A DNA stretch of 61,576 nucleotides from Bacteroidales bacterium (GCA_014800795.1 JAAVFL010000046.1:1-61576); one strand, 5' to 3'; shown: positions 28,384 to 37,941, numbered from the stretch's first letter. Made by a program: numbers and translations. The notes: generated by a model from the letters alone, not told the origin.

Positions 28384-29136
28384 TCAGGCTTGACAAAACG
28401 CAATTCCTGCAGCCTTTAGTTTTTCAGGAGTACCTATATCAAACCATCTGAACGGTGATGGAGGACACCATCCGTAGATAGCCAACTGATTGATTGCCCA
28501 CAAATAGAACGGCATTATAGAAAAGGGATTGCCCTCTCCGGCAATCTCTTTTTCATACCGTCGGAGAAGCTTGAAGATATCTGGAGATACTATATGAACT
28601 CCCCCAAAAGCCATCGAAATATAATTTTCAAGATTTACGGATACCGGAATTTGTTGCCCTGAGTTAAGATTTTTCCAACCCTGCAGCAGATTGGATTGTG
28701 AAAAATATAGCATTCGTGATGAACTACGTGATGACACCAAAAGAGTTACATCACTTCCATGCGACAGATGGGACTGTTTCATGTCAGAGATAGAAGCATC
28801 GGTTATTATATCTGCATTATGGAGAAGAATCGGTTCCGATCCCATCAATAATTCTTCTGCCTTCAGCAACCCTCCCCCTGTATCAAGCAGGCGCCCGGTT
28901 TCATCGCTTATGGTGACATCGAGTCCGAAGAACGAATTATGTTCAAGAAACTCAATAATCTGCGAAGCAAAATGGTGTACATTCACAACCACTTTCTTAA
29001 TGCCGGCATCCCTGACACGGATCAAAACCCTTTCAAGAGCAGGAACACCGCAAACAGGAGCAAGCGCTTTCGGATGACTGTCTGTAAACGGTTTCAGTCT
29101 TGAGCCGATACCGGCCGCGAATATCATTGCTTTCAT
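28384..29136 (-). CDS. MurU-like nucleotidyltransferase (NDP-sugar pyrophosphorylase family)
   Basis: Rossmann-like nucleotidyltransferase of 250 residues. GIGSRLKPFTDSHPKALAPVCG (9-30) is the nucleotide-binding signature; VVVNVHHFASQI and the LLHNADIITDASI strand with its metal-binding Asp follow. It lies 13 bp after a sugar kinase of the AmgK type. By analogy with the Pseudomonas and oral Bacteroidetes recycling route, it probably converts an anomeric amino-sugar 1-phosphate (MurNAc-1-P) to the UDP-sugar. Mannose- or glucose-1-P specificity cannot be excluded from sequence. Confidence 0.8.
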   Translation of the reverse strand: MKAMIFAAGIGSRLKPFTDSHPKALAPVCGVPALERVLIRVRDAGIKKVVVNVHHFASQIIEFLEHNSFFGLDVTISDETGRLLDTGGGLLKAEELLMGSEPILLHNADIITDASISDMKQSHLSHGSDVTLLVSSRSSSRMLYFSQSNLLQGWKNLNSGQQIPVSVNLENYISMAFGGVHIVSPDIFKLLRRYEKEIAGEGNPFSIMPFYLWAINQLAIYGWCPPSPFRWFDIGTPEKLKAAGIAFCQA

Positions 29137-29149
29137 TACAGTTTCAGCG

Positions 29150-30634
29150 TCATAGAGTTGTCAATACTGTCAGGAGGTTTTGCTCGCGGTGATGAACAAC
29201 GACCCGCACCAGGGGATACTTCACTGCAAAATGGTGAGCCAATGTTTCTGCACTGTACACAGAACGATGGCGCCCGCCGGTACATCCGAAGGCGACACAC
29301 AACGAAGAGAATCCGCGTTGCATGTAACATTCCACAGACTTTTCTACGATTGCCGTAGCGTTTGACAGGAAGCTTATTATTTCCCCGTCCTCCTCGAGAA
29401 ATCTCCGAACCGGAGCATCCAGGCCTGTCAATGATCTGTATTCCTCATATCTACCGGGATTATTAATACCACGGCAATCAAATACGAATCCGCCTCCGTT
29501 ACCGGACAAATCGTATGGCACTCCCCTTTTATACGAAAAACTACTTACAGTCAGTGTAAGCCCGTTATATTGTGGCAATCCTGCAATTGCTTTGAGATCC
29601 AAAATTTTCTGCGAATCGGCGATTCTTGCAGATAACTCTTTAAGGTATGGGAATCGCGAGGCTGCATTGGCAAACTCTGTATCCATCGGCGATGCGAAAA
29701 AATTAAATAAACTTTTGACACCATTAGGTATACTTCGAAGAAAGTGTGGCTTGCGCTCAGTCCATCCTCTGAATCCATATGCTCCCAATGTCTGTAATAT
29801 GCGGAACAACACATATACGGGTAGTAGTGTTCGGAACTTATCTTTATCGAACTTTGGAGAGATTGAGGCCGCTTCGTCAATATATGCCTCGATCATATGT
29901 TGTTTGATCTCATCAGGAAAAGCCGCCTTCGCCTGCCAGAGGAATGAGACAAGATCGTATTGAGCAGGTCCTATACGGCCTCCTTGGAAATCTATTACAT
30001 AAGGGTTCCCATCTTTAAGCATTATATTACGACTTTGAAAATCACGTACCATAAAAGTTACGGAGGTCTTTGCATCGTCGTATATTATATCGCGTAAACT
30101 TTCAAGTTCACTATCGAGAGCGCATTCGTCAAAGTCTAATCCCACTGATTTAAGAAAACAATATTTGAAATAGCTTAAATCATTTGAGATCGTACGCATA
30201 CTCAATCTTTGCTCCGGGTAACATCGGGAAAAATCCATTCTACAAGCGCCAGTCATCTGTATATGCGGGAGCAGACGTATACAGCGCTCTATGATCTTTT
30301 TTGTTTCCGTTGAATATGAGCCGTCGGGAGATAGCATGTCGGAAAGCGATGTATCACCGAGATACTCCTGAATATATACCATCTCATCATCCGAGACCGC
30401 ATATACCTCCGGTACCGGAATGCCATGGCTCCGAAAATGACGTGCCAGATATATGAATGCACGGTTTTCGGCTGTGTCAGCACCGACTGTCGCTATGGCC
30501 TGCCTGCCATCACTTCCGGTAACAAGAAAATATGAGCGATCGGAGCCAGATACAGGGAGCTTGGTTATTTTATCCGGCAGAATACCATAACAGCTCTGAA
30601 ATAGCTGCGAAACAGTAGTGGCGACATTGTTCAT
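29150..30634 (-). CDS. AmgK-like sugar kinase fused to a RapZ C-terminal domain
   Basis: Two-domain protein of 494 residues. Residues 1-350 are an aminoglycoside phosphotransferase-type kinase like AmgK, the anomeric MurNAc/GlcNAc kinase: catalytic VRDFQSRNIML (D198, N203) and metal-binding VIDFQGGR (D215). Residues 358-485 match the C-terminal domain of RapZ, with FDCRGINNPGR (385-395), LTGLDAPVRRFL (402-413) and the phosphosugar pocket GCTGGRHRSVY (450-460). In E. coli that domain binds glucosamine-6-phosphate and the small RNA GlmZ; the RapZ P-loop ATPase half is absent here. The fusion suggests a kinase sensing amino-sugar status, an inference. Co-transcribed with the murU-like gene. Confidence 0.85.
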   Translation of the reverse strand: MNNVATTVSQLFQSCYGILPDKITKLPVSGSDRSYFLVTGSDGRQAIATVGADTAENRAFIYLARHFRSHGIPVPEVYAVSDDEMVYIQEYLGDTSLSDMLSPDGSYSTETKKIIERCIRLLPHIQMTGACRMDFSRCYPEQRLSMRTISNDLSYFKYCFLKSVGLDFDECALDSELESLRDIIYDDAKTSVTFMVRDFQSRNIMLKDGNPYVIDFQGGRIGPAQYDLVSFLWQAKAAFPDEIKQHMIEAYIDEAASISPKFDKDKFRTLLPVYVLFRILQTLGAYGFRGWTERKPHFLRSIPNGVKSLFNFFASPMDTEFANAASRFPYLKELSARIADSQKILDLKAIAGLPQYNGLTLTVSSFSYKRGVPYDLSGNGGGFVFDCRGINNPGRYEEYRSLTGLDAPVRRFLEEDGEIISFLSNATAIVEKSVECYMQRGFSSLCVAFGCTGGRHRSVYSAETLAHHFAVKYPLVRVVVHHREQNLLTVLTTL

Positions 30635-30744
30635 TTTTGCAAGCTACAGTAAAAAAAAGAATTAAACGATTGAAGTAGCGACAGGATATTATCCGATAAT
30701 AATGTTATTTATCAAATATCTATACGGTAATTATATAAATAACA

Positions 30745-30786
30745 ACGCAGGGATCGACCGACCAATTCAAGCGATCTACCCTGCGT
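30745..30786 (-). terminator. Terminator of the DUF5606 gene
   Basis: ACGCAGGG (30745-30752) pairs with CCCTGCGT (30779-30786), with an additional gatcg/cgatc inner stem. On the minus strand it is followed by TGTTATTTAT. It isolates the DUF5606 gene from the kinase gene downstream. Confidence 0.7.
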
Positions 30787-30805
30787 ATTGATTCAGTTCG
30801 TTATC

Positions 30806-31255
30806 TTACTTGGTTTGTGCCTCATCAGCTTCTTCTGCTTTTTCAGCGGCTTCATCCTGAGCGATCTCTTCATCCTTGAACTCGGTAACGCCGGCGGCTA
30901 TCAGCTGATTGTACCAGCTGAAAAGCTTACGGATATCTGTAGTGTAAACTCGATCTTCATCAAAATCTGGAAGTATGGATTTGAAGTACTCCCGAAGATC
31001 TGTATCGCTCATAGATTTTGCCTCAACCGACTGGCCGCCTGTAGCTTGCTTGATTTTATCAAGTACCTCGGTGAGAGGCACATCTGCCTCGTTTGTATAA
31101 ATTGCTATATCGCCAAGTGATACAACTTTATCACGGGCATACGCAGGCATACGTTTCCCATTGGCTATATTTTCGACTATAAGCATATTTTTGCCCTGGT
31201 TTACCAATTTATATAGACCTGGTTTACCAGCAATAGACAGTATTCTTTTAAGCAT
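30806..31255 (-). CDS. DUF5606 family protein
   Basis: Protein of 149 residues of unknown function, cytoplasmic by sequence. The opening MLKRILSIAGKPGLYKLV, and GLYKLVNQGKNMLIVENI with KRMPAYARDKVVSLGDIAIYT further on, form a small beta-rich N-terminal domain characteristic of DUF5606. The C-terminus is acidic and Ala/Glu-rich (about 125-149). It is single, with a strong promoter (31291-31321) and its own terminator, which suggests abundant expression. It is divergent from purT. Confidence 0.85.
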   Translation of the reverse strand: MLKRILSIAGKPGLYKLVNQGKNMLIVENIANGKRMPAYARDKVVSLGDIAIYTNEADVPLTEVLDKIKQATGGQSVEAKSMSDTDLREYFKSILPDFDEDRVYTTDIRKLFSWYNQLIAAGVTEFKDEEIAQDEAAEKAEEADEAQTK

Positions 31256-31290
31256 AACTGTTTTAATTTATTATATTCATAAATATGATA

Positions 31291-31321
31291 CAAAGTTAAC
31301 CAACTTCCGTCAATCTTACAA
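31291..31321 (-). promoter_or_regulatory. Promoter of the DUF5606 gene
   Basis: Minus-strand TTGT (31321-31318), 19 nt, TAACTTTG (31298-31291). The leader would be about 30 nt. Confidence 0.7.
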
Positions 31322-31381
31322 CCGTTTCCATGATATTTAGCATGATAAAGAAAAAAAATATCTGTGTATGTCACAGAAGCG

Positions 31382-31412
31382 TTGTGTGAACGAGGAGTTA
31401 TTACTAACTTTG
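31382..31412 (+). promoter_or_regulatory. Promoter of purT
   Basis: TTGT (31382-31385), 19 nt, TAACTTTG (31405-31412). Its position inside the longest open frame decides that purT starts at 31442 rather than at the GTG at 31364. Confidence 0.75.
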
Positions 31413-31441
31413 CAAATCAAATCATCACATCAACCTCATAT

Positions 31442-32632
31442 ATGGCAAAAATAGGATCAGTTCTGACTCCTGTAGGTCGCAAGGCATTATTGCTCGGAAG
31501 CGGCGAACTCGGAAAAGAAGTAGCAATCGAACTCCAGCGTTACGGTATCGAAGTAGTGGCATGTGACCGCTATCCCGGAGCTCCTGCCATGCAAGTAGCT
31601 CATCGGTTCCATGTAATAAATATGTTGGATCCGGAGGAACTTCGCAGAGTAATCGAACTTGAAAAACCGGATCATATCATTCCGGAAGTTGAAGCAATCG
31701 CAACACCGGAACTTCTCAAACTTGAAGAGGAAGGTTATCGTATAACTCCGACAGCACGTGCGGCATGGCTTACAATGAATCGAGAAGGTATCAGGAGACT
31801 TGCAGCAGAAGAATTGGGATTACCCACCTCCCCCTATAAATTTGCAGATAATCACGATGATTTCGTTGCCGCAGTAAAAGAGATTGGAATACCATGCGTG
31901 GTTAAACCAGTGATGAGTTCATCGGGTCACGGCCAGAGTACGATAAAGAAGGAGGAGGATATAGAGGCTGCTTGGAAAGAAGCTCAGGAAGGAGGCCGTG
32001 CAGGTGCCGGAAGAGTTATCGTAGAAGGGTTTGTGGATTTTGATTATGAGATTACACTTCTTACTGTGCGATCTCTTTCAGGAACCACATTCTGCGAACC
32101 GATAGGTCATATTCAGGTCAATGGCGATTACCGCTACTCATGGCAGCCACAGCCCATGAGCAAAAAAGCTCTCGAACAAGCCCAGACTATCGCGGCTGCC
32201 ATTACCGAAGCCTTGGGAGGGTATGGTATCTTTGGTGTAGAACTCTTCATTAAAGATGATAATGTAATTTTCAGTGAAGTATCACCACGCCCTCATGATA
32301 CTGGCATGGTAACAATGATTTCTCAGGATCTGAGTGAATTTGCTCTGCATGCACGCGCTCTTCTGGGTCTTCCCGTTCCTGAAATCAAATTCCTCGGATG
32401 TTCTGCATCACGAGCTGTTGTAGTTGAGGGTGATACTGATAAAATTGAGTTTGAAAACCTTGAGAATGTGCTTAGAGAAGGTGGTGTTCAGATGCGTATA
32501 TTCGGAAAACCTGAAGTGAAAGGACACCGACGTATGGCTGTAATTCTGGCAACAGATGAAACTGTTGCAGCAGCCCGGGCAAAAGCCGAACGCGCATTCA
32601 ACATGTTAAAAATCAACGTTTTACCACGCTAA
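31442..32632 (+). CDS. purT: Formate-dependent phosphoribosylglycinamide formyltransferase
   Basis: ATP-grasp enzyme of purine synthesis that makes formyl-GAR from GAR, formate and ATP, without folate. It begins [21 protein letters not shown], with the substrate-binding GSGELGKEV (19-27), ATP-binding [26 protein letters not shown] and [15 protein letters not shown] near the active site. The ATG at 31442 gives 396 residues, close to E. coli PurT, and lies 30 bp after the -7 element. PurT fits a formate-rich anaerobic lifestyle. Confidence 0.96.
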   Translation: MAKIGSVLTPVGRKALLLGSGELGKEVAIELQRYGIEVVACDRYPGAPAMQVAHRFHVINMLDPEELRRVIELEKPDHIIPEVEAIATPELLKLEEEGYRITPTARAAWLTMNREGIRRLAAEELGLPTSPYKFADNHDDFVAAVKEIGIPCVVKPVMSSSGHGQSTIKKEEDIEAAWKEAQEGGRAGAGRVIVEGFVDFDYEITLLTVRSLSGTTFCEPIGHIQVNGDYRYSWQPQPMSKKALEQAQTIAAAITEALGGYGIFGVELFIKDDNVIFSEVSPRPHDTGMVTMISQDLSEFALHARALLGLPVPEIKFLGCSASRAVVVEGDTDKIEFENLENVLREGGVQMRIFGKPEVKGHRRMAVILATDETVAAARAKAERAFNMLKINVLPR

Positions 32633-32654
32633 TTAATCCATTGCAATAAACGAT

Positions 32655-32694
32655 AAAACCGCGCTCATCTGTTCATAGAGATGAGCGCGGTTTT
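32655..32694. terminator. Bidirectional terminator between purT and malQ
   Basis: Perfect 16-bp arms AAAACCGCGCTCATCT (32655-32670) and its complement (32679-32694), 8-nt loop, with T-runs on both strands. It serves the two convergent genes. Confidence 0.92.
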
Positions 32695-32720
32695 ATCATT
32701 TATCATGATGTATCTCATGA

Positions 32721-35405
32721 TTACAGTCGGCCTGATTCTGCTATCAAATCACGTACCTTTCCGGAAAAGCTTTTTTCCTTGACCAATCGTTCTAATGTCA
32801 GATGCATACGATATCGCCAATAATGGCGGGAAATTGCAGGAATATTAATCTGTTCCTCACGAGGATTATCGCGACGAAGTTTTCCATCGACAGATAACCA
32901 GTCCTGCAACGGAAGAATACACAGCATGGAGGGAGCCTTAAGATTCGATTCTACAATTTTTTCACATATCCATGGTTCAGCAGACTCCGGGGCAGTACCC
33001 TGTTCATGAAGCATATGATTGAAGAAACTTTGAGTTTGCACCCGGTTTTCCTCCCACCACTGTCGGATTCCACCCATATCGTGGGTTGATGTCGTACATA
33101 CCGAATAATATGGGTAATTCGCAGGATTACCAAATTGCTCAGCAGGATTCTTCGGCATTCGCTGAATATCTAAAGTCAGAATTTCAAGCGCACTCATTAC
33201 AGCGGGCACACAAGCCGGAATCATCCCGAGATCTTCAGCACATGTAAGCATCGATGTGGCATCTATAATCGGAGGTAGCTTCCACATCGCTTTGTCATAC
33301 CAGAACTTGTTATGACGATGATAGAAAAAGTCGGTATACAACCGGTCGAAACACCATCTCTGATAGTCGTTCAGCGTGCGATATATATATGTATGCTGAG
33401 CCGAAATTCGCGGATGGTATTTACCCTTTTCGATAGGGTCTTCAATAAACAGAACCTGATCGATAAGTTCCATCAGCCCATTGCACAAACAATGATTCTT
33501 GCTGTCGTGAGACCTATTTGCAAAATAATCTGCTATACGACGCTGTGTATTGAATTCAGAACGCAACCTATATACCCCCCTACCGGTATTTTCTAAGAAC
33601 CGTTCTTTTACCTCATCGACATATTCACCGAAAATATCGGGGAGAAACCAATCGCGTACATATGGAAGTGTATGTTCATTTACATCAAACCTGAAATCAA
33701 ATTCAGAGCTAATATCTTCCGGAGTAAACGGTAGAGCCGGATTAAATATTCCAAGTAACCCGTGAAGCTGATCCATCGGTATCTGCCATATACGGAAGAA
33801 GCCGAGAACATGATCAATACGGTAAACATCGAAATATTCCGCCATTTTAGCAAAGCGGGCTTTCCACCAAGCGAAACCGTCACGCCCCATCTCTTCCCAA
33901 TTATACGTCGGGAATCCCCAATTCTGCCCGAGTACAGAAAAATCATCCGGAGGAGCCCCTGCCTGACAGTCAAGGTTGAACAAGTGTGGAGATATCCATG
34001 CATCTACACTGTCACGCGATATTCCGATGGGGATATCACCTTTTAATGATACCTGGCGCGAATGAGCGTACTCTCTTACCTGCTTCATCTGATTAGCGAG
34101 ATTCATTTGAATCCAGAATACATAATTGGCTTCAAATGTATTTTCAGCAAGCAGGCGGTCCACCTTATCTTCATCATAAATTTCAAAGTCTCTCCATCTT
34201 TTGAATTCAGGTGTACCGAATTGATCACGAAGAATACAGTATGCGGCATACGGTTTCAGCCATAAACTGTTTTCCTCAATATATTTCTTAAACTCTCCGG
34301 AGGCAGTGACTTGATCGTTAATTTCACAGAACAGCTCACGTGTATACGCATTCTTGGTGGCATTTACCCGTTCATAATCAACATCTTCCAACGAGTTTAA
34401 TTCCTGTCGTATTGTCTCATAGTAATCTTCTCTGGCCGCATCCGAAAGTTTTCCGACTGTGGGAATATGGAGATACATAGGATGCAACGCAAAGCAGGAA
34501 TTGGCATTATATGGATATGAATCAGTCCATGTATGCGTCATGGTTGTATCGTTGACGGGAAGTACCTGAATGAATTTTTGTCCGGTCATTACCGCCCAGT
34601 CAACAAGTTTACATAAATCATGAAACTCTCCTACACCAAAATCATCATCAGAACGTAGAGAAAACACTGGAATAGCAACACCAGCTCCACGCCAATTACT
34701 TTGAGGATTGGCAAAACGCAATCCACTTACAACAATACATGCTCCTTTGGTATATGGATTGACTGACAAACGCCTGTTGTCGTTTAACTCCCACCCAATT
34801 ATCTTTCCGGTATTTTTTTCAATGAGTATGAATTTATATTCAATAGAGTACGGTAGTTCTGTCAGAGGTATTGAACAACGCCAGGTCGGATAATCAGCAT
34901 CACTGAGGCGGATGGAACGTTTTGTATCCCAGTTCCCCATCGCATCGCAGGATCCGCATACGGCCAACACCTGATCCGGCGTGATCATAGGAGCGTCAAC
35001 ACTCAAGAGTAAGGTTCCCTCAACCGGCAATACGGGAAGCGCAGGATTTTGACGCCGGCATATACAATCAGAAAATACAACAGAATAATATGGTTTATTC
35101 CATGGTTGATCTTGCCAGCTATCATATATCTCGTATTCATGAACTCTTGTTCCAGGAACAAATGAATGGGGCTTTTTCCCCCATTCATAACGTCGGGTTC
35201 CATTTTCACGACATACTATATATGAGTATTCGAACTTATCGGTATAATCCGGCAAATGTATATTCAGAGACCAAGTACGATCTCCCTCAATATCCATTTT
35301 GACGGCACAATCGGGATCGCCTCCACCGAGTTCGGGAATCGAGCCGGATATACATAGTGTCTCTCCCCATCTGGTCCGATAATCTATATTGAACTTTATG
35401 TTCAT
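32721..35405 (-). CDS. malQ: 4-alpha-glucanotransferase (GH77), DPE2-type with two CBM20 modules
   Basis: Amylomaltase that transfers glucosyl units between maltodextrins or onto larger glucans. The 894 residues begin with two starch-binding CBM20-like modules (about 1-100 and 115-225), then the GH77 barrel. Nucleophile D531 lies in YRIDHVLGFFR, acid/base E724 in CAEDLGMI and the third carboxylate D776 in TSTHDMGG. The 193-residue gap between nucleophile and acid/base is about 145 longer than in E. coli or Thermus MalQ, matching the insertion in plant DPE2, which also has two CBM20 modules. No signal peptide, so it is cytoplasmic and likely acts on stored glycogen or imported maltodextrin. 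Confidence 0.93.
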   Translation of the reverse strand: MNIKFNIDYRTRWGETLCISGSIPELGGGDPDCAVKMDIEGDRTWSLNIHLPDYTDKFEYSYIVCRENGTRRYEWGKKPHSFVPGTRVHEYEIYDSWQDQPWNKPYYSVVFSDCICRRQNPALPVLPVEGTLLLSVDAPMITPDQVLAVCGSCDAMGNWDTKRSIRLSDADYPTWRCSIPLTELPYSIEYKFILIEKNTGKIIGWELNDNRRLSVNPYTKGACIVVSGLRFANPQSNWRGAGVAIPVFSLRSDDDFGVGEFHDLCKLVDWAVMTGQKFIQVLPVNDTTMTHTWTDSYPYNANSCFALHPMYLHIPTVGKLSDAAREDYYETIRQELNSLEDVDYERVNATKNAYTRELFCEINDQVTASGEFKKYIEENSLWLKPYAAYCILRDQFGTPEFKRWRDFEIYDEDKVDRLLAENTFEANYVFWIQMNLANQMKQVREYAHSRQVSLKGDIPIGISRDSVDAWISPHLFNLDCQAGAPPDDFSVLGQNWGFPTYNWEEMGRDGFAWWKARFAKMAEYFDVYRIDHVLGFFRIWQIPMDQLHGLLGIFNPALPFTPEDISSEFDFRFDVNEHTLPYVRDWFLPDIFGEYVDEVKERFLENTGRGVYRLRSEFNTQRRIADYFANRSHDSKNHCLCNGLMELIDQVLFIEDPIEKGKYHPRISAQHTYIYRTLNDYQRWCFDRLYTDFFYHRHNKFWYDKAMWKLPPIIDATSMLTCAEDLGMIPACVPAVMSALEILTLDIQRMPKNPAEQFGNPANYPYYSVCTTSTHDMGGIRQWWEENRVQTQSFFNHMLHEQGTAPESAEPWICEKIVESNLKAPSMLCILPLQDWLSVDGKLRRDNPREEQINIPAISRHYWRYRMHLTLERLVKEKSFSGKVRDLIAESGRL

Positions 35406-35448
35406 AAGATATTAAAGCAACGCATTTTACCTATGTAAGTCTACAATC

Positions 35449-35491
35449 AAAACGAGTTTAAGATGGCACAACACCATCTTAAACTCGTTTT
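35449..35491 (-). terminator. Terminator of the MCE gene
   Basis: Perfect 18-bp arms (35449-35466 and 35474-35491, core CGAGTTTAAGATGG) with a 7-nt loop; AAAA leads in and TTTT leads out on both strands. It lies just after the MCE stop and separates it from malQ downstream. Confidence 0.9.
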
Positions 35492-35495
35492 CTTT

Positions 35496-36392
35496 TTAGA
35501 GCAACTTAATACTAATGTATCTTTTCGGATTCTTTTTCACATCAATCAACAGCGAGTCAAGCGATGCCGCACAATTATTCAGATTATCGTATAATGTGCT
35601 ATCATGGGTTATTAGACCCAAAGAAGACTCCGGATTATTCAAAGTTCCAGATAATTCTTTTAGATTTGCAGAAAGCACATTCAGATTCTGAATCATTGAG
35701 TCAATAGGAGCCTCTTTCAGATTTCCTGCAACTTGCGCGAGATCACTACTCATCGTGTTAAGATTACCTGTCAGAGAATTGATATTTTGCATAACAGGAG
35801 GAAGAGCTCCTGCAGTAGTCCTGATCTGCTTCATCGTAGCCTCGAGATTACCAGTTATGGCATCTAAACGTTTCACTGACTGAGATACAGACGAATCCCC
35901 TACGAGTCGATTTAAGTTAGTTAGCAATGAATCTACTTTTGGGAATATCGCACTTATTGAAGGCATCAGACTACCTGATATATTATCCAGCATGCCTGTT
36001 GCGGTGCGACTCGCAATTGTACTACCGACCTCTTCATAGTCGGAAGCATCGCTCAGGTGAAGAACCACCGTTGCCGTTCCGAGAATATCCTGCTCAATTA
36101 CTGCCTCTGAACCTTTCGGGATGCGCAATGCTTTATCCACACTGAGTTCCACCCTGACATGTCCCGGATTAGTGAAATCATAATCTATTTCTCTCACCTG
36201 CCCGACCTTAAATCCATTCAGGGTCACCGGAGCAGATTTTTGGAGACCAGCGACATTGGTATATGTACCATAATAGTAATTCGCTGCTTTAAAAACATTG
36301 ATGCCCTTAAGAAAGTCAATCCCGAAGAAGAGAACAAGTAAGGCCACCACCACACATAATCCTATGATTAATTCTTTTTTTAGCGACTTCAT
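35496..36392 (-). CDS. MlaD/MCE family protein (lipid transport)
   Basis: Single-pass inner-membrane protein of 298 residues. A transmembrane helix (about 8-26, IIGLCVVVALLVLFFGIDF) is followed by one MCE domain (about 36-118, with YYGTYTNVAGLQKSAPVTLNG and VGQVREI) and a long helical region (about 140-298) that in MlaD/PqiB-type proteins forms the periplasmic channel. It probably carries phospholipid between membranes together with an MlaE permease and MlaF ATPase, which in Bacteroidetes are often encoded elsewhere, as seems the case here. It follows the amidase gene by 76 bp. Confidence 0.9.
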   Translation of the reverse strand: MKSLKKELIIGLCVVVALLVLFFGIDFLKGINVFKAANYYYGTYTNVAGLQKSAPVTLNGFKVGQVREIDYDFTNPGHVRVELSVDKALRIPKGSEAVIEQDILGTATVVLHLSDASDYEEVGSTIASRTATGMLDNISGSLMPSISAIFPKVDSLLTNLNRLVGDSSVSQSVKRLDAITGNLEATMKQIRTTAGALPPVMQNINSLTGNLNTMSSDLAQVAGNLKEAPIDSMIQNLNVLSANLKELSGTLNNPESSLGLITHDSTLYDNLNNCAASLDSLLIDVKKNPKRYISIKLL

Positions 36393-36468
36393 ATGCCGAA
36401 TTATTGAGTTTCTATAAATTGACAGTTAATCTATTCCGGATTATTGTCACACCGTCTGTATATTGTCC

Positions 36469-37719
36469 TTATTTAATAAAATCTACTCTTTTACCGTTTA
36501 CCATTTTTATAATAAAGCAACCCGGAAAGGTTCGCCGTATTGTTTTCATAAGTGTCTGTGCTTCTGAAACCTGAGTTGTCTTGCCGACAGCATATTTATA
36601 CATTCCTCCATCCTTATAATATTCTACATCGGTCAAACCCTTCAGTTCTGACGATCCCTTTTTTACAGCCTCAGCACTGGCAAGTATCTGAACATAATAC
36701 ATGGGCTCATCTGTATCGGATGATATTTCAGGAATTCCAGCTGTCTGTTTTACATTGGTAATGGTTTCTGCATAGACTTTCGCTCCGGTTTCATCATTCG
36801 TCGAACCAATCTCAGGTATATTGACAGCAAGATGCGGCGCTTCGCCAGACGCATGACGATGGTAGCCTGCATGTGTAGGAACCAACGCCTCCGCAACCTT
36901 GATATTCTCACCTGTTGTCTGGGCGCCATATGTATTGATATATGCACAGAGGGCATTATACAAAGCTATTACCATTTCCTCCTGTCCTTCATCCGATGCC
37001 ATAAATTTCTCCGCCTCCGGATTACAGATGAAATCAAGTTCCACCAATACAGACGGCATAGATGTGGCCCATAATACCCAGAAGCCGGCCTGGCGTACGC
37101 CTTTAGGTTCACGACCAGCTGTTTTAACAAGTTGTCCGTGAATAGCGTCCGCGAATTCAATGCTTTGATCCAAACGATGATTCTGTGACAATTCAAACAC
37201 GATATCGCTTTCCAGAGAATTCGGATTAAAACCGGCATATTTCTCTGTATGATCCGCCTCAAGCTCCATAACAGCATTTTCCCGCTTGGCGACTGCCAGA
37301 TTTTCGGCAGTCTTATGAAGTCCCAATGTATATACCTGACAGCCGGTAATCCGAGTGCGGTTCCGATTTTTTTTATCTACGGAGTTGATATGCACAGACA
37401 TAAATAAATCGCTACCAGCCTTATTAGCTATTGCCGCACGCTCACTAAGCTCAACAAAGACATCTTTATCACGCGTATACACAACCTTTACATCCGGCAA
37501 ATTCTGTTCAATCAAGGCCCCTAATTGCTTAACGACCGATAGAGTAACAGTTTTCTCATTGGTTTTGACACCTATAGCTCCATAATCCTTTCCGCCATGG
37601 CCCGCATCAAGTGTCACTACAAATTGGCGCGCTGACAGAGTCCCGAAAACGGGTGTTATCAGCACCAGACATAGCACACAGATAAGTCGGCCTACATGTG
37701 AGATTCCGGAACAATGCAT
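36469..37719 (-). CDS. N-acetylmuramoyl-L-alanine amidase with C-terminal SPOR-like domain
   Basis: Secreted zinc amidase (Amidase_3, AmiC-like) that cleaves peptide stems from peptidoglycan at division. Numbered from ATG 37719: signal sequence 1-30 (RLICVLCLVLITPVFGTLSA), zinc ligands H41 in TLDAGHGG, E55 and H110 in MSVHIN, catalytic E227 in VLVELDFICNP. Residues about 338-412 (MYYVQILAS ... FPGCFIIKMVNG) look like a SPOR domain that would target septal denuded glycan. The frame continues 16 codons upstream to a TTG, but the promoter (37737-37767) lies in that stretch, so 37719 is preferred; the leader is then very short. Confidence 0.93.
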   Translation of the reverse strand: MHCSGISHVGRLICVLCLVLITPVFGTLSARQFVVTLDAGHGGKDYGAIGVKTNEKTVTLSVVKQLGALIEQNLPDVKVVYTRDKDVFVELSERAAIANKAGSDLFMSVHINSVDKKNRNRTRITGCQVYTLGLHKTAENLAVAKRENAVMELEADHTEKYAGFNPNSLESDIVFELSQNHRLDQSIEFADAIHGQLVKTAGREPKGVRQAGFWVLWATSMPSVLVELDFICNPEAEKFMASDEGQEEMVIALYNALCAYINTYGAQTTGENIKVAEALVPTHAGYHRHASGEAPHLAVNIPEIGSTNDETGAKVYAETITNVKQTAGIPEISSDTDEPMYYVQILASAEAVKKGSSELKGLTDVEYYKDGGMYKYAVGKTTQVSEAQTLMKTIRRTFPGCFIIKMVNGKRVDFIK

Positions 37720-37736
37720 ATTTGCTAAACTTTTCA

Positions 37737-37767
37737 CAAAGTTAATAAAAAACGTTGTCACCCGCAA
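37737..37767 (-). promoter_or_regulatory. Promoter of the amidase gene
   Basis: Minus-strand TTG (37767-37765) about 20 nt before TAACTTTG (37744-37737). It sets the amidase start at 37719 with a leader of about a dozen nucleotides. Confidence 0.65.
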
Positions 37768-37878
37768 CCGAAATTCGCTATTAATTTATGTAGTTCTCTT
37801 TTATACTATATTTATCGCCAAACGCACCAAATCAAGCTGTTATTTAAACAGAGATGCATTTGGAAATAATCAAAACTA

Positions 37879-37932
37879 ATATCCGGTAATATAATGCCAC
37901 TTGTCAGACAAGCGATTCATATTACGGGATAT
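37879..37932 (-). terminator. Terminator hairpin of dnaA
   Basis: Arms ATATCCGGTAATAT (37879-37892) and ATATTACGGGATAT (37919-37932) pair at 13 of 14 positions around an inner CTTGT-cag-ACAAG hairpin (37900-37912). It starts 9 bp past the dnaA stop, with TAGTTTTGATTATTT downstream. Confidence 0.7.
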
Positions 37933-37941
37933 TCATGTTGT

